From Taeniopygia guttata (Eukaryota > Chordata > Aves > Passeriformes > Estrildidae), in contig NC_133032.1 in assembly GCF_048771995.1 (NCBI RefSeq), positions 29,413,501 to 29,477,500 on the forward strand: a DNA stretch of 64,000 nucleotides. Direction: 5' to 3'. Positions 24,625-38,090 of the stretch are shown here, piece after piece. The notes below the pieces were generated by a model. The model searched no databases and was not told where the DNA came from. It was given only the letters and a program-made list of their open reading frames with translations. How positions within the stretch are numbered: the first letter of the stretch is position 1; each line of letters begins with the position of its first letter. Made by a program: the position numbers and the translations under genes.

Positions 24625-25000
24625 CTTACGGGACAGGGCGGGACAGGGCAGGGCGGCACCGCAGCCCCCGAGTTATCCCCGCGCCCGCCTACCTCCTCTG
24701 CAAACCTCTTCCGGGCTGGAGGCGGGCGTACCGGGAAACATCGGTACAGTTCGTGTTCTTCTCATGTAGCTTTGCAATCGCCTCATGGAGGGAAGCGAGG
24801 GCAAAGCCGGACGAAGGGGTTGTGCGCTGGAGGCGGCTCGCGTGATGGCGCCCGGCCTGAGGGACGGCCCTCCATGCCACGGCTCCATTCTCCTTCCTCA
24901 GAGCCCTCAGGAAAGGGGGCGGCATGGCGGGAAACTGAGCCCCCGGCCCTGAGGGCTGCCCTCGCTGGGCCTTTTCGCCCCTGCCCGCCAAAATAACTTA
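24180..25000 (-). promoter_or_regulatory. ACADL: CpG island, ACADL promoter
   Basis: A CpG-rich block covering ACADL exon 1 and about 375 bases upstream. Just above the ATG, GGGACAGGGC and GGGACAGGGCAGGGC-type GC boxes repeat (24629-24656, plus strand). I see no clear TATA box, in keeping with a housekeeping start. The transcription start is likely between 24,640 and 24,730. The open frames in this block are shadows of the GC content. Confidence 0.8.
24551..24624 (-). CDS. ACADL: ACADL exon 1 (start codon and presequence)
   Basis: The ATG at 24624 sits in a strong context (AAGATGG). It encodes [20 protein letters not shown] then SAQP, an Arg- and Leu-rich mitochondrial presequence without acidic residues. 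Donor GTGAGCG. The exon lies inside the CpG island. Confidence 0.93.
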
Positions 25001-25009
25001 GCACATTTT

Positions 25010-25215
25010 CTCTGTGTGTGTGGTTTTTTGGTTTGTTTTTTTGGATCTTTTAAAAATTATTTTGGGGGGGTTGTTTGTTTTTTGTTGGGGGTTGTTTGTT
25101 TTGTTGAGGGTTTTTGTTTCGTTTGGTTTTTGTTTGTTTTTTTGTTTTGTTTTTGTTCGTTTGTTTTTAATTTTGGTTGATGTGTGTGTGTGTATTTTGG
25201 GGTTTTTTTCCTTTT
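25010..25215. repeat. G/T-only low-complexity tract
   Basis: About 200 bases made almost only of T and G on the plus strand, with TTTG units, a short TG run near 25,180 and G runs of 3-7 (for example 25064-25070 and 25085-25089). It begins about 350 bases upstream of the probable ACADL start. Confidence 0.9.
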
Positions 25216-28200
25216 TTGAGTGCTGGTTCTCTAAATGAGGTGGTTTTTACCTAATTATCGTGTGTAGGGGGCTTTCCAGAAATGGAGGTGTTGTTCTGAA
25301 TGTTACCCGTCACACAGCTCCTGTTCGCACACTGAAGCAAAGTATTTCTGTTTTTTTAAATCCTAGTTTGTGTAAAATAAGGAGCTAGTGGTAACCCATA
25401 AAAGGCTAGCTCCCCATTTATCAGAACTTTACTATATAGAGATTAACAGACAAAGGCATACATTTTATTACATAACCTCTTTACTGATTAGTACTCAACC
25501 CACTGTTTTCTAGTTCTATCTTTCACTTCTCATGCAAATTAATCCTCATGTGCAGTTCTTCCCTCCGTTTGAGTCTGGAGTCTGTTTTGGGTAGGTGGTC
25601 AATGAGCCAGTGGTTACAATCTCCCTCTGCCACAATTACCTTTCTTCCAGTTACTGCAATGCTCATAACTGTGCTAATTAACAACAACAAAAAAATACTC
25701 AAACAGTTATTCACATCTTGGGAGGGGGGATTTCATATCAGAGCAGGCATTTCTTTAGGGAACAGCAAACCATTGGAAGTGGGGAGAAGGATAAAGATTT
25801 AATAGTGTGCTCATAGTTCTTCATCCCTTTGGCTCCTGAGGTCACCGTGCTGCAGGGGGCACAGTGCTGACAGAGGATAGTCTCCTCAGTCAGCCAATTT
25901 GGGAGAGTTTTGAGCCTTAAATAGGCATCTTTCTCTAAGAAACAGGCTCCTATCAGTTTATTTTACCTACAATACCCTGACCTACAAAACTATAGATACA
26001 ACTAGATATGCATAGAGATCTGATAACTAGATCTGGTATCTAGAAAGTATGTGTTGCCAATCATCATTAAGTATGGGGTTAAAATTATATATGGTTCTCA
26101 TAACTGGAGTTTTACATACTTACCTCATTTCCTGTGTGGTATTGTGGAATTTTCAGGAATTACCCTCTGGAGTCATAAGATGACACAAAATGTTTCAGCA
26201 AAAAGGAAGTTTTGAACCTTGATGTTTGTTAAGAAATAAAACAAATGCTGAAAAGGCTCAAAGTTCAAGTAGATTGGACCAGGAGATATTTTTCAAAACG
26301 TCATCATTGTAAACTGATACTTTATTGGGAGTGAATTGTACAAAATTGTTAAAAGAATGCTTGTGTTTTGGGTGGGTTTATATAATACTGACCCATAGTC
26401 TAAACATGTTGAAAGTTTGTTAACATCTATAAAAAATATTTTCAGCTACAGTGTTCCTACCCCTTAAGCCGGGAGATGGCACTAGGGGAGCAGCTATGCC
26501 TGTGGATGGGAGTGTCTGAAAGCAGCAATGCCTTCCGAGCAGGGACGGTGTTTTCAGTGTGTGACACATCAGCAATGCGCAGAGCTGTCTGTATTTGCAG
26601 ACAGAAGCATCTGCATTACAAAACCGTTTGCAACCTGGAAACTTGTCCTGTTTTTTCATTTAAGAGTCTGATCTCATTCTATCAGAGTAGGCAGGAGGGA
26701 ACCATGCAGGAGCAGTTGAGAGGGTAGAAGTAAAAAGGAGATTGTTGGGAATTACTGAACTTGGATGCCTAGAAGGAAAATTTGGCTATGTTTATGAAGT
26801 CCTGTCGGGTATAGCCTCCTGGAAGGTGCCTTCCTTAAGCTGGTGTAGGCTCCTGGGTAAGCTCAACACCTTGGTCATAGTCTGTTAGCAAGCAGGAGGC
26901 TGACAGGGAGAGTTGCATTCCCAGGAATGCCAGGTCAGCCTATTTACAGTCTTGGCAGCTTCGTTGTAGCTAGAAAATCTGGCAGGACATATCCCATCAC
27001 ATACGTACCTATGCACTGTAATGGAGCTGAGAGATGGTAGATCTTGTCCTAAGCTACAGAAAAGTGAACTTTGTCCAGGCTTCAAGGATTTGTTTCTGGG
27101 ATCAGAAAATACCTTAAACAGATGGTGGCAATCAGATTGACATTTGGCATTCTTTGGGGAAGAAGTGTGGGTACAAAAATGGGACATTAAGAACAACCTT
27201 TTTCCTTTTTAATGTGCTTACAGAAAACAGAGTAGAAGTAGATACTGCAACAGGACAGAAAGTACAAATGCATTGTTGCTCCTTACAGATGCTGTTTCCA
27301 CTTTAGGATTGTGCTTTTCTTGCAACAGTGTAATGGGTCTTTACAGAGAGGTCTCTGCACCTCTGTTCCTCCTGGAGGCATAGTCACATAATCTATAATT
27401 CCTATTTTCTGCCCTTCATGGGGATGCCTTCTCTTTATAGTCATCTCCCGTACCAATACATGGCCTGTCCCTCCTTCCTGAACTCTGGTGTAGGATAAGG
27501 AGAGGATAGGGTTTGCTCGAGGTTATTGGTGTAAATTGTTCTTCCCTGCTGAGTTGGTGGCAGACTTTTTCCTTTGACACTCCAAACTGCACAGATCTCT
27601 GTTACTCTGTGATAAACACTAGATAAGCATACTCAGAAGTAACAATATCCACTCCTTTGGTATTAGAACTGTTGTCAGCATAATAGTCAGAGAGCTCCCC
27701 TACAGTGTGCACAGCCCTGACCTGAGGACTTTGTGACATTTGGGCTTTGCTATGAATTGGTTTGGTTGAACAGTCTCTCTGCAGTCACCCATTTTGGTTT
27801 TTTTTTTCATTATTTCCAGTGTTAATAGGTCATTTCTACAGCTAGAAAGGATTACCTTCAGTGTCTGCTTTGCTGTGATCAATGTCTAACAATGTTTACT
27901 ACAGTGAGTGTAATTTAAAGCATTATCTTGCTGAAAAAAATACACATGGCCTTGCTAGATACCAAGTTAGAAAATAGAGGAATTGTAGGTTACCTGGAGA
28001 AAAAGTGTTCAAAGCTCTGTGAGTAAGACAGGTTGAAATGAAAATTGGGTTGGTTTTTGTCAAACTTAATGTTCATCTGAGAAACATGTATTCTCTAGAC
28101 ATGAAGACTGTACAAGTATATTCAGGTAAGAACAGCCATATAAAAATTATCTGTTTCTAAGGAAAGATAATTTTTGCAGACTTTCATTCTCACTGCAAAG

Positions 28201-31200
28201 TAAAAGAACTTTTATACCCTTTTTTTCTGTCAAAGAATTTACCTGCAACTTTCTATGTGTATTCCTGAGCTGGAATATCATTAGTCCTATTACGTCTGCA
28301 GCAGCATCTGTATAAGCATGTTGGATTTTGTTTTGATAACAGACAACTTAATGTGAAAAACTAAGAGTTAAACTACCAGTAGCCCTTGGATGCAATTGTC
28401 CTAATTTTTCTCAGAGCTTTTTTGTCACATGCTTGCCTTTGAATGATGTTTGCTCTCTAAGGTACAAATCTGAAGCGGAAGATCTGCTTATAGACATGTT
28501 CTTCTTGAATGGTCAGTCATTCTGAGCAGCTTCCTGAGAGTTGTTGCCACCACGTCCCAGCCCTGGGGGTGATTTCTGTCTCTGTATCTGTGTAAGGGAA
28601 GCTCCTGTTCAGCCATGGTCTCCTGTGCTCCCCTCTTTTGCCACATGTGGTGGTGATACTGTCTGTAAAGCCAAGCTGCAGGATCTGTTTAGAGGTTTTG
28701 AAAACACAACGACGGGTAGCACTGGCCCCTCTCACAAAGCACTTTATTTCCTTTTCAGACTTTCAGTCTGTGTTGCAAAGAGTGAGTCCAACTGTTCATG
28801 TCCAACATTCACGATATGAATAGCCTAGAGGTTTGGTTTCTGAGCAGGTTATTTAAAGCTGATGTGCTGTCTTTTTTCAAGAAGAATACAGTGCCGATTT
28901 AGCATGAGTACCCATCAGGGGACCTCCATGTTCTTCGTCCAACTTCTCTGTGTTGGCATTATAGTGCAGGGAGAGCTGGAATAAGATGCAGAGCTCAGCT
29001 TACTTCTCCCTGGATACGTGACTCTCCTTAGTGTGCCTTAGCATGGGGTCACACCATGTCAGTCATGTGGGCATGAGATGATGTGACAGAGACAAGCAGC
29101 AGCGAATGGTTGTGGCTTCAAGTGGGCATGGGCCTCTGGTGACCAGCTCATTCCTGCATCCTGGCAGAGCACCACAGCAGTGCTCTCACTCTCTGACCAC
29201 ATGGAGCATATAGGCACACAGCTGGAGGGAGAGCCATCTCCTTCAGCACATGCCTAGGAGCACCAGGGAGATCCCACAGCCCTGCAAGGCCTGTGTGTGA
29301 GGTCCAGCATTAGCTGGGAATTAGCAGAAAGAGGCATGTGGGAGTCTCGTGAGCTGAGAATGAAACTTAGCAGGTCTGAAGGTGATGTTGGCAGGTGATA
29401 TCTCACCATGGGATGGATTTTGTTGTCCCTGGGTCTTCCAACATGAAACATCAAACTAACATATTTTAAAAAGGTTGCTAATCTTGGGTGCTGTCTTGAA
29501 GCCTGTGCAGGTATGTCTTTGTTAGATAGCTGTCAGCAGTTTTCAGCACACAGCAGTGGCAGTTTGGAGCTTGACTGTATGAGTTGCTCAATAAAGTATT
29601 TCAAAATCACTTCTACAGAAGCTGAAGAAGAGCAGCAGTTTCAGGAAGCGCTCCCAGTGAAGATAGAAGTTACACATTGAAGGCCTGGTTTCCTCAGTGG
29701 GAAGAATTTGTTATGTCTGATACCGAAGAAGGAAGCTTCAGCTACTCAGGTGTTCATCAGTTTGTGTTTATGTCAGCAAGAGGCACAGGGTAAAACCTCT
29801 CAAAGAGAGCTATGAAGAATTCAAATTTTCAGTGAAGTTTGTTTCTTGATGGGTTTTGTCCTATGTAAATCAGCTGCAGACCATTAAAAATGCACTTGAT
29901 TTTCAGCAACATAAACCAGCAAAGTGTGAATCTGAAAGGCACATAAAGGCACTGGCTGAACACAGCAGACATGAATATATTTAAGGTGTTGCTGAAAGTT
30001 GAAAGCATTGCATGAAACAGGGCTGCACAAATAAGGCATTATCTCCCAGGAAAGGACTATTGCCTTGAAGTGTAATAAGCATTATTGTTGTATTAGGATG
30101 AAATTCTGTACTTCTGTACTTTCTATTATATCATAATCAAAATGAGTGGCATCCTGTGCTATGGTATTATATACTTATAATACTATTTTAAGGCATCTCT
30201 GTTCAAGTAATATTGATGCTTACAGTTTCAGACTTCATGTTAGCTATTGGTTTGGTATTGAGGAGAAAACCACTCCATTTGGCTGATTTAATAGAGCTCA
30301 AATGATAAAGGCAACACTGAGATCAGCCCTCATGAACTACTTTTTCTTCAGCAGTGCCAAGTAGTTTTGAAGCTAGGGTTTCCTAATCCTAAATTCTGTA
30401 GCCTTACTGCTCTTTAACTTTTTTTTTCTTTTGTAATGTCCAGAATACACATGTATAATTTAATGTACCAATCACTTCGGGTTTGGATACAGTAGCTCTA
30501 ACAAGTAATTTAGGATTTCCTTCACAGGTTTTGGCTGCAATCCAGCCTACATCACCCTTTACCCAAAAACATTCTCACCAATTCAGAGCTGGTGGTTGTC
30601 TCAGTTTTGGAGACAAATTTCAGGAGAAAACGCCCTGGAACAAGTGTTTCCTCTAAAGAGAAAAAGGCTTCAATAACTCCCTTTTCTTCTACCAATGAGA
30701 GTAAATTGATAATTGATACCAGTGCGTGTAAGTGAAAAAAAAAGATAATGGTTTATTAACAAAGTGTGTGGGGGGGATGCCTGCAAAGCATAGAAAAGGC
30801 TGGAATAAATGCTAGATATGAACTCTTGGAAATGTAAAGGGTTTAATCTGCACTGAGGGAGGAAGGATTTCTTTAACAGGTGCTATGCTACTTTCAAGAA
30901 GCAGAATTAGGCAAGCACCTCCCTTGCCCAGGGTAGGTATTGAGCTCAGAGAATGTAGGAAGACATGCTGGGGGGTCTGTACTCCTGCTGTGGTGATTAG
31001 CCAGGGTCCTTTGTGGTTGTGGGGTTGTGCTCAGCTTGCCTGGCCTGCCTTCCGTGCATGCCTCGTTTCACAGCCTTAGCAGATTTGCTAAGAAGGTAAA
31101 CAAGTCCTGCTCTTATGAAAAAATGTTCTTGCTGGGTGGTCTTCATACCATATACATGTTCAATTAATTGCTGGTTTTTATCCTTTCAGAGATGAACAAG

Positions 31201-34039
31201 AGGTACACTAAGAGCATCAACCTTTGCTCTGAAGATTGAGTACACTCCTGGATGACTTCAGGGACAGACCAGAAGAAACATTTTAAGTTAAGCAAAGGCA
31301 GAAGTGTTTTATTTGTTATCTTCTAAAAATTGACTTAGCTTTTGAAATAGACAGGATGGTTACAGATGAGAAACTCTGAACTGAAACCACTTTTTAAACT
31401 AATGAAGCAGTTAATAAGCACTGTCATTTGCATGAAGGAGAACAATTTGAAAAATGGTAGTGTTCAGTATAGCATGGAGTAAAAAATATGTCTGTTTTTG
31501 TGTCACAAGGAGCCAAAGAAAATACTTTCCTGAGCAAATAGTCTGGAGAGCTGATACTTAGAAACACACAAAAGAGAAAACTTTTTAGTTTTGTGTCTTT
31601 GAGTTGGTAAAGCTGAGGGATGCAATAGCCCAAAATGCCCAGCCTATGGTTTCAGTTTTGTATGGCATGATAACATACAGAATGTTCTTGTTGTTCCTTG
31701 AATGATGCAGAATTCTAAACTGGGTAACAAAACCATAGGAAGCAATTAATCCCTTTTACCTGGAAGGAGGTGTTTCTTTCTTTTATTTTTGCTGGTTTTG
31801 GAATTCAAAAAATCCAGGGTTTTCTTGAGCCTTAGAAAAGAGCTCAGTTATTGCAATTGGAAAGAGCTGCTTCTCTTCAGAGAAGAGAGACTTCTTCCTA
31901 AGTACCAGGAACTATGGAAAACAATCTGGAAACTTTGTTTGCCTACTGGATCTCTACATGTTAATGATGGGGTGGATGGCAATTCCTTTTTAGCAGCTAT
32001 TTTAAAGCTTTCTTCAGTCATAATTTCTTGTATAGATTAGAAATTTTCTCATAGGCTCTCTGTAGCCTCTGCTCAAAGCATTTAATGCCAAGTGGTGGTG
32101 GCCCCAGACACAGTTAATGTTCTGCAGGGTGGATGAGGGTTATGTTCTTAGGACTGGCTAATTAGTTAGGCTCTAGGAAATTAAATACCACTATCCTCAC
32201 CATAGCTGTGGGCAGAGGCCATCACTGTCATGCAAGGTATGGAGAGGATGTGACTGAAGGAGACATCCAGTGGGGTTTTCTGTGACAATAAAGTTACACT
32301 TTTTGATGTTGTGAACTCTGTGCTGTACTGACCTTCCTACAAGGCATACCTGACTACAGGGGTTTTTCTTTCATTATTTTCTCTTCCTTTATATCCAGCT
32401 ATGAAAAGTTAAGCATGGCTGTGCTCTTGAGATTTTTTAAAAAGGTGTTTGTGCAACTCTGCCAGTTCCAGAAGGGCTTTGAATTCAGTAACACTTTTAT
32501 CATGAAAAGGAACTCTATTTTAAATGGGTTGTATTGCAGGGCCTTCCCTTCAGTGCAGGCATTCTGTGGCTGCCAACTGCAAATCTGCATGAAGTGTGAA
32601 TCAAGTTTCCAGACCAAAACCCTCAAAATGTGATTGGCTTAAGTGCATGAGACTTTTTCTTCCCCAACTGTAACAAATTATAGGTGCTTTGTTTCTTCAC
32701 ATTTTCACATTCAAGCCTGCTTCACAAAACTCATGGAAACCACAAAAGAGACATTTACTCTTATTATTCCATGTGGTGCATGGGGTTTACTTGTGATTTC
32801 TTGGTTCTTGTAGCTGAGCCATAAAAAAACAACCTCCATTGTGGTGAAGTAGAAGCATGTTAGGCACTCCTCCTCACTTCTGGTTTTCTTAAGGATCTGC
32901 CTTCATGGAAAATGTGCTACATAGCCCTGTCCTGCTAGGTATCAAAAGAGGTTGGAAGTTGTTCCAACCTACATGCTCTGATGTACACTAAAGGCACAAC
33001 AAGTTCCTTTTGCTGCCTAGCAGGCAACAGGGAGCTGAGAAGGAAAAAGGTCAGCACAGGGAAAAGTGCACCAAGGAGAAGTGTTCCAAGTGGCCATGGA
33101 GAACATAACTGCTGAGCCAGTGTGAGGTGCTGCTTTTAGCATTGGCTTTCTCAAGACTTTGTGCTGTCTGGCTGTCCTGGTCTCTCTCATGTGCTCCTCA
33201 TTGCCCAGTTTTACTCACAAGACCATGAAGAGGCCAAGTGAGATTCAAAGGATGTTTGTGAGGTTGAGCATGAGCTGAATTCCTTGCAGCCACTGGCTAC
33301 AATTCATCCTGTGACATTTCTCTGTGCCTAAATGCCTTTCATCCAGCATGAGACTGTATTCTCCAACAAAATAAATGTTGCATGAAAACTAATAAGACAT
33401 GGTGAAAGAGAATTTTTCTGTTTAAAAGTATACTTACAAATAACTGTTATTGTTTCTATTTCTTTTAACCAGTGCGAATAATACCTCCTGAAATACTTTT
33501 CATGCTGCTGAGGAAATACATGGATGTTTTTTATGGCTTTTATCAATCTGCCTCATTAATTTCTTAGTGTAAGGCCTTTCCAGAGGGCTGGCAAAAGCCT
33601 TTCTTTTACAACAAACAGTTTGATTTAGGAGTGCTGCTCCCCACTATTACTACATTGGTGGAGAAATTATAGTTTATGAACTAATCTATGGCATCCTCCC
33701 AAACCATAGATTTTGAAAATGGAAAATTCAGTTTAATGCTCTAATGAACCATGGTCTGATAGGTACTGTGCCAATTAGTCTAGAAGGTAGATGTGTGTGA
33801 AATTTGATATTTTCAGCAACATTTAGTACTTCATTTTAAAGTAAATGTAAGTGCCTGGGTAAATGAAAGTGTTGCAATTTTTTGTTATAAAATAAATGAG
33901 AAATAACAGGTTACTAAAGAAGTATCATTTCTCTGTTAAATGTTTGAGCATTTCCTTGTATCTCTGTAAAAGTCAGCCTCCCTGGCATAAGGGAGTAGAT
34001 TTAAATCTGTGGAAGGATTGCATTGACAATAAGATAATA

Positions 34040-34500
34040 CTTGTGTGGTGGTTTAAAACATCTGGGAATTAAATTCCAAATAAGCTGCTCCCTCCCCCCT
34101 GGCCCCTCTGCTGAGAGAGGGACAAAGGTAGAGACTATGGATTGAGATAGGATGAAAAAATAACAAGCAACAGTATTAATAACAAAAGTATGCAAAAGAG
34201 AAGGTGATTTAAAAACAGAATCAGAGTCCAGACTGCTGGTCATTGGCAATTTCTCTGAGGAAGAAACAGAACAAAATGGCACATGTTCACCTTTTTTTCC
34301 TTCTGACTGATTTGAGTGGTATAGAATAGCAACCTGGTCACACACACTTCACTCTCAGCTCTACCCACTTCTGGAGACCTGCAAGCAAAACTGGAACAAC
34401 TCAGAAGAAGAATGCTTAAATGTGTTGTGTTTAAAGTCTGAGATTTGGGTGAGAACATGCTGTCGTGGAACAATTGTTCTTATAATAATGGTGTGCAGTG
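34040..34500. mobile_element. Probable LTR fossil (avian endogenous retrovirus)
   Basis: The block beginning TGTGGTGGTTTAAAACATC and containing AATTCCAAATAAGCTGCTCC, a C-rich run and AGAGTCCAGACTGCTGGTC resembles avian endogenous retroviral LTRs as I remember them. It appears as a lone, degraded LTR with no internal genes. The edges are approximate and the family is not determined. Confidence 0.45.
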
Positions 34501-36769
34501 CCATAGTAGTGTAAAGAAGACAGATGGGAAGGCTGAAAGGTCTTAGTGATGTGAACAGCCAAGTTTGCCTGCCAGAAAGATGTCTTTGCTAAACTTTTCT
34601 CTCCTGGGTTTGCCCTTGCACCATGAGGGCCAGGGCTAGCAGATCTGTGTGAAGGACAGAGGTGATGTGGTGAGGAAGCCTGTTACGCTTCCTCAGTTTC
34701 TTGGTCTGTAGGTGGGAGGGACAAATGGCCAGTGCCTAGCAGCTCCTGGAAATGAGAAAGGAGAGCCACACCGAGAGGGTTTTGAGGAGACATGCCTGAA
34801 GAATGTTTGCCCAAATGAGTTTGGGGCAGTGGGTGGAGCTGACTGTGTTGAACACTCCAGTGCTGTCTCGGCACATCAGGTGCACCTGACCTGCTGTGTG
34901 TTGTTGTCCTGGAGAAATGCTCCATTCTGTCCATATGGTGTCTGTTTCTGCAGAGCTGCATCACCCACAGGCTGGAAACCATTCTTCTAAAATAAATTAA
35001 AATACAGCCCAAGGCTAGGGAGAGTGTTGATAGACTGCAGAAGCAGTTGTTCCTTTTAAGAGTAGCATCTGTATTTCTGATACTCAGCTCCTACATGTAA
35101 GAGATCTTTCTGTTGATAACATGGTTGACAATTTTGGGTCTAGGATATCTTCAGAGAAAAGCACTGTTAGTTGCAGAAAACAGCCTTTTCCTAGACAGGG
35201 ACCTGGACCCTTGAGCAGTGCTGGATTGAGGGACATTGCTCCTCTTGCATTTCTCTGCTGTCTAAAATCCATTCTGCTCTGTGCACATGAATCCCCTTCT
35301 TTGAGGGGCCTCTTGGCTATCCCTGGCCTGGCAGAAACAGCTGTGGAGATGTGTGATAGTGGCTAACTCAGTGAATACAGCTTCTGCCAAGAGCACATTT
35401 ACATCCTTGGAGCCAATCCTTGGAACCACTTCTCATCAAACTTTCTGACACTTCCCCCTCAGTTTTGTAGGCTGCTCTGCTCCCTGTGACAGATCTAGTG
35501 CTGTGTTCCAAGGACTGGTGATTCACAGCTTGACCTTCCTCTGGGAATTTAGCCTTGGTCCCAAGGAGTTAAACTGTCACTTGGGTGGAGTAGTGGAAAG
35601 TATGTTCATTAACCATGTTCTATTTAAAATACAAAGCAAATGTAGTGATGGCAAGAGGTATCAAATGACAGAGACTGAGAATTGCTTTTTCTGTTCAGAG
35701 CCTGAACAGATGCAGGCTGGCTTTCCTTCCTCAGCTGCTGGGGTCTTCAGTCACTCTTGGAGGGGTTGATTGTGCAGAGTATTTTTTTCCTTAGGTAAAC
35801 ACAAAATATAACAGAAAGCAGCCTTTTGTGAGGAGTACTCCCCAGGAACAGAGATCTGAGTGATGCTTGTTTTACTAGTATGGAGGCAGTAGGTTGAAAA
35901 AAGGTCAATCTTTAAATGCTTTTTATTCAAAGTAAGAGGTTTCTCTGCTCTCCTACAGATGAGGCACCAAAGCTGTTTATAAATTTCCAAACTATGCTTT
36001 CAGATTGGGTATGATTTCAGTGGGATTTATTGATGAAATCAAAGCTGATTTTGAAACAGTTTTGTGTGTTTCTCAAAAAGCCCAAAAAATCCCGTGTCAT
36101 TAGGTTTCCAAATGATCTTGTTTCTTCATTTTCAAAATGTATAAATAAAACTATCACTAGTTCAAAGAGGCTAGTAGTATATAAAGTATTTGCTTTTCTT
36201 TATAAATGAGTTATTTAAGATCTTATGAGAATGTGAACCATTTTTTAAGGTATTTGTGTCAATTTAGAGTGGAAATTTTTTTAAATTACCAAAACTTTTG
36301 GATGGCATAAAAATCCACTCCCTGTACTGCTCTACAAAGTACTCTGAGACTTGACCTCAGTTTAGTAGGAAAGGAGTATTCTCTTTGTCTTCATCAGTTT
36401 TGTCCACAACAATTATTTGTACTTTAATTTTTGAGGAGTGAGAATAGTGTGATTAGTATTACCTTGATTCCTTGCAATTAGAATCCAGAGAAATACTGTC
36501 AGCCTCATTATGTCTCATAATAAGACCTTTTGTCTTAAACAAAAATTTAAATGTGATTTTTTTAAAACCTACTGAGTTTAAAAATCTGTCTGCTTCTACA
36601 GTGATGAGAAGTCATCTTAGTTTGTTAGTTGCTTGAGTCCCAAATATTTTAGAAGTTATAAAAAAAAATAAGCCTTTCTTTTAGGGCCCTGTCCAGCCTT
36701 GGACTAGGCAGGTTCTGTGACCATAAGTCAGTGCAGCGTTGACAAGGCAGTGTGAAAAAGAGGGTCACA

Positions 36770-36822
36770 GCATATACATATACGTATACGTATGCGTATA
36801 CGTATACATATACATATACATA
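36770..36822. repeat. TATACG/TATACA microsatellite, strictly alternating
   Basis: 53 bases in which every step alternates purine and pyrimidine, built from TATACA and TATACG units with five CpGs. The middle part is almost self-complementary. Confidence 0.95.
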
Positions 36823-37873
36823 ATGGAATGTTGGTTTGATTTTCAGTTTTTTGCTTTCCTAACAACTGAGATCCACAGTCCACATCCTGGAGCATGGGTA
36901 TATAGGCAGGATGTTGAGGAACAGTATGATATACAGCAGTGCTTTAAGTCTGCTTATGTATCCTGCACTTTTTAAAATTGCCCTTTCAGGATGAAGTTTA
37001 ATAACTTCTTTTTTATTTCTTTCTTCTATCCAGGGTTTTTTGCATTTTGAGTGTAACAACTGGAAGCCTTTGTAAGCTATCTGCTGGCAGAAGTCTCTGG
37101 GCAGGGTGTAATTCCCAGGTTCATTTGGCCCTATGTACCAGCATGGTGAGAGTTTAAATGGGAGGGAGATTCTTTGGGAAGCCTCAGAAAAGAGGCAGCT
37201 GTTGTTTGAACGGCTGTGGTTTATTCTGGTGCCAGCCACCCCCATTGCACCTGTTGGCACTTGAATTATGGTCATTTCGTGCATAGCAACTCAATAAGGC
37301 AAGGTAGGATTTTAATAGAACAGGCTGATACCCAGATGGGGATTAAGGCAGTTTCATGAACACTTAAGGGAGAGAGAGGAGCAGCATTTAAGGGCAGGGA
37401 TGTAACAATACTTCCCTGAGCAATGGCTATTCCCACTGTTGCTGCAGCAGGAGTAGTTGTCTTCTTCTTGCCTGGCACTGAGCCTGTTCCCAGTTACAGA
37501 GCATTTCAGGGTGGCTGTAACTTCTGATTGCTCTTTCTAGTTGTCCATAAAACGGTAAATAAAGGCAGCAGGTTGGATTCTTCCTAAGAGTGCTGTTTAC
37601 CTGCTGTTGGAGGAGTACAGAGATTTTGCTGGGAAAAGTGGCAGAGCAAGGTTCCCTGCAGCAGGGCCACCCTGCTGGTTTTGGATCTTGCCACCATTGG
37701 AGCTGTTCTGACAACTGATACCAGGTCTTCTTCTCCCAAAAATGTTGTAAATGCTGATGCTGGTGATAGTGCCCTAATTAATTACTCCTCTTCTCAGACC
37801 CCAAAGAAAGAATTATTCACTAAGATCAAGTGAAGTGATACTGGAAATGTCCATATTTATATTTTTATAAAAC

Positions 37874-37879
37874 TTTATT
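37874..37879 (-). terminator. MYL1: MYL1 candidate poly(A) signal (distal)
   Basis: Minus-strand AATAAA in CACAAAATAAAGTTTT. Other AATAAA copies occur at 38006-38001 and 38090-38085; the last (GGAATAAACTTTACC) would give the shortest 3'UTR. I cannot tell which is used. Confidence 0.45.
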
Positions 37880-38084
37880 TTGTGGTACACAATGTACAGA
37901 AAAATGAATTAACTGCTGAATGCTGTTTTGAGTGGGTTTGAACAGATGGGGAAAAAAAGGACTTCATAGGCTCAAAGTGACCACCAGGATTTATGGATGC
38001 TTTATTTTTCCAATAAATTACATTGTTTCCATGCAAATAACATGGAAAGAGATGCTTAGGGTGGATAGACCCTGGATGGTAAAG

Positions 38085-38090
38085 TTTATT
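38085..38090 (-). terminator. MYL1: MYL1 candidate poly(A) signal (proximal)
   Basis: Minus-strand AATAAA in ATGGAATAAACTTTACC, about 210 bases into the 3'UTR exon, a length typical of this short-UTR gene family. Confidence 0.45.

Larger units (their letters stand above)
25216..37850. other. ACADL-MYL1 intergenic region
   Basis: About 12.6 kb with only short, unrecognisable open frames, no CpG island and no RNA gene that I can see. It holds a probable LTR fossil (34040-34500), an alternating pyrimidine-purine tract (36770-36822) and an abutting double E-box (34877-34888). In rodents the MLC1/3 muscle enhancer lies downstream of the gene, so a counterpart could be here, but I could not identify it. 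Confidence 0.7.

Noticed and set aside
24064-25004. Open frames of up to 178 codons around ACADL exon 1
   Set aside because: Same cause: the CpG island. Only the frame starting at 24624 continues in phase into the conserved exon 2.
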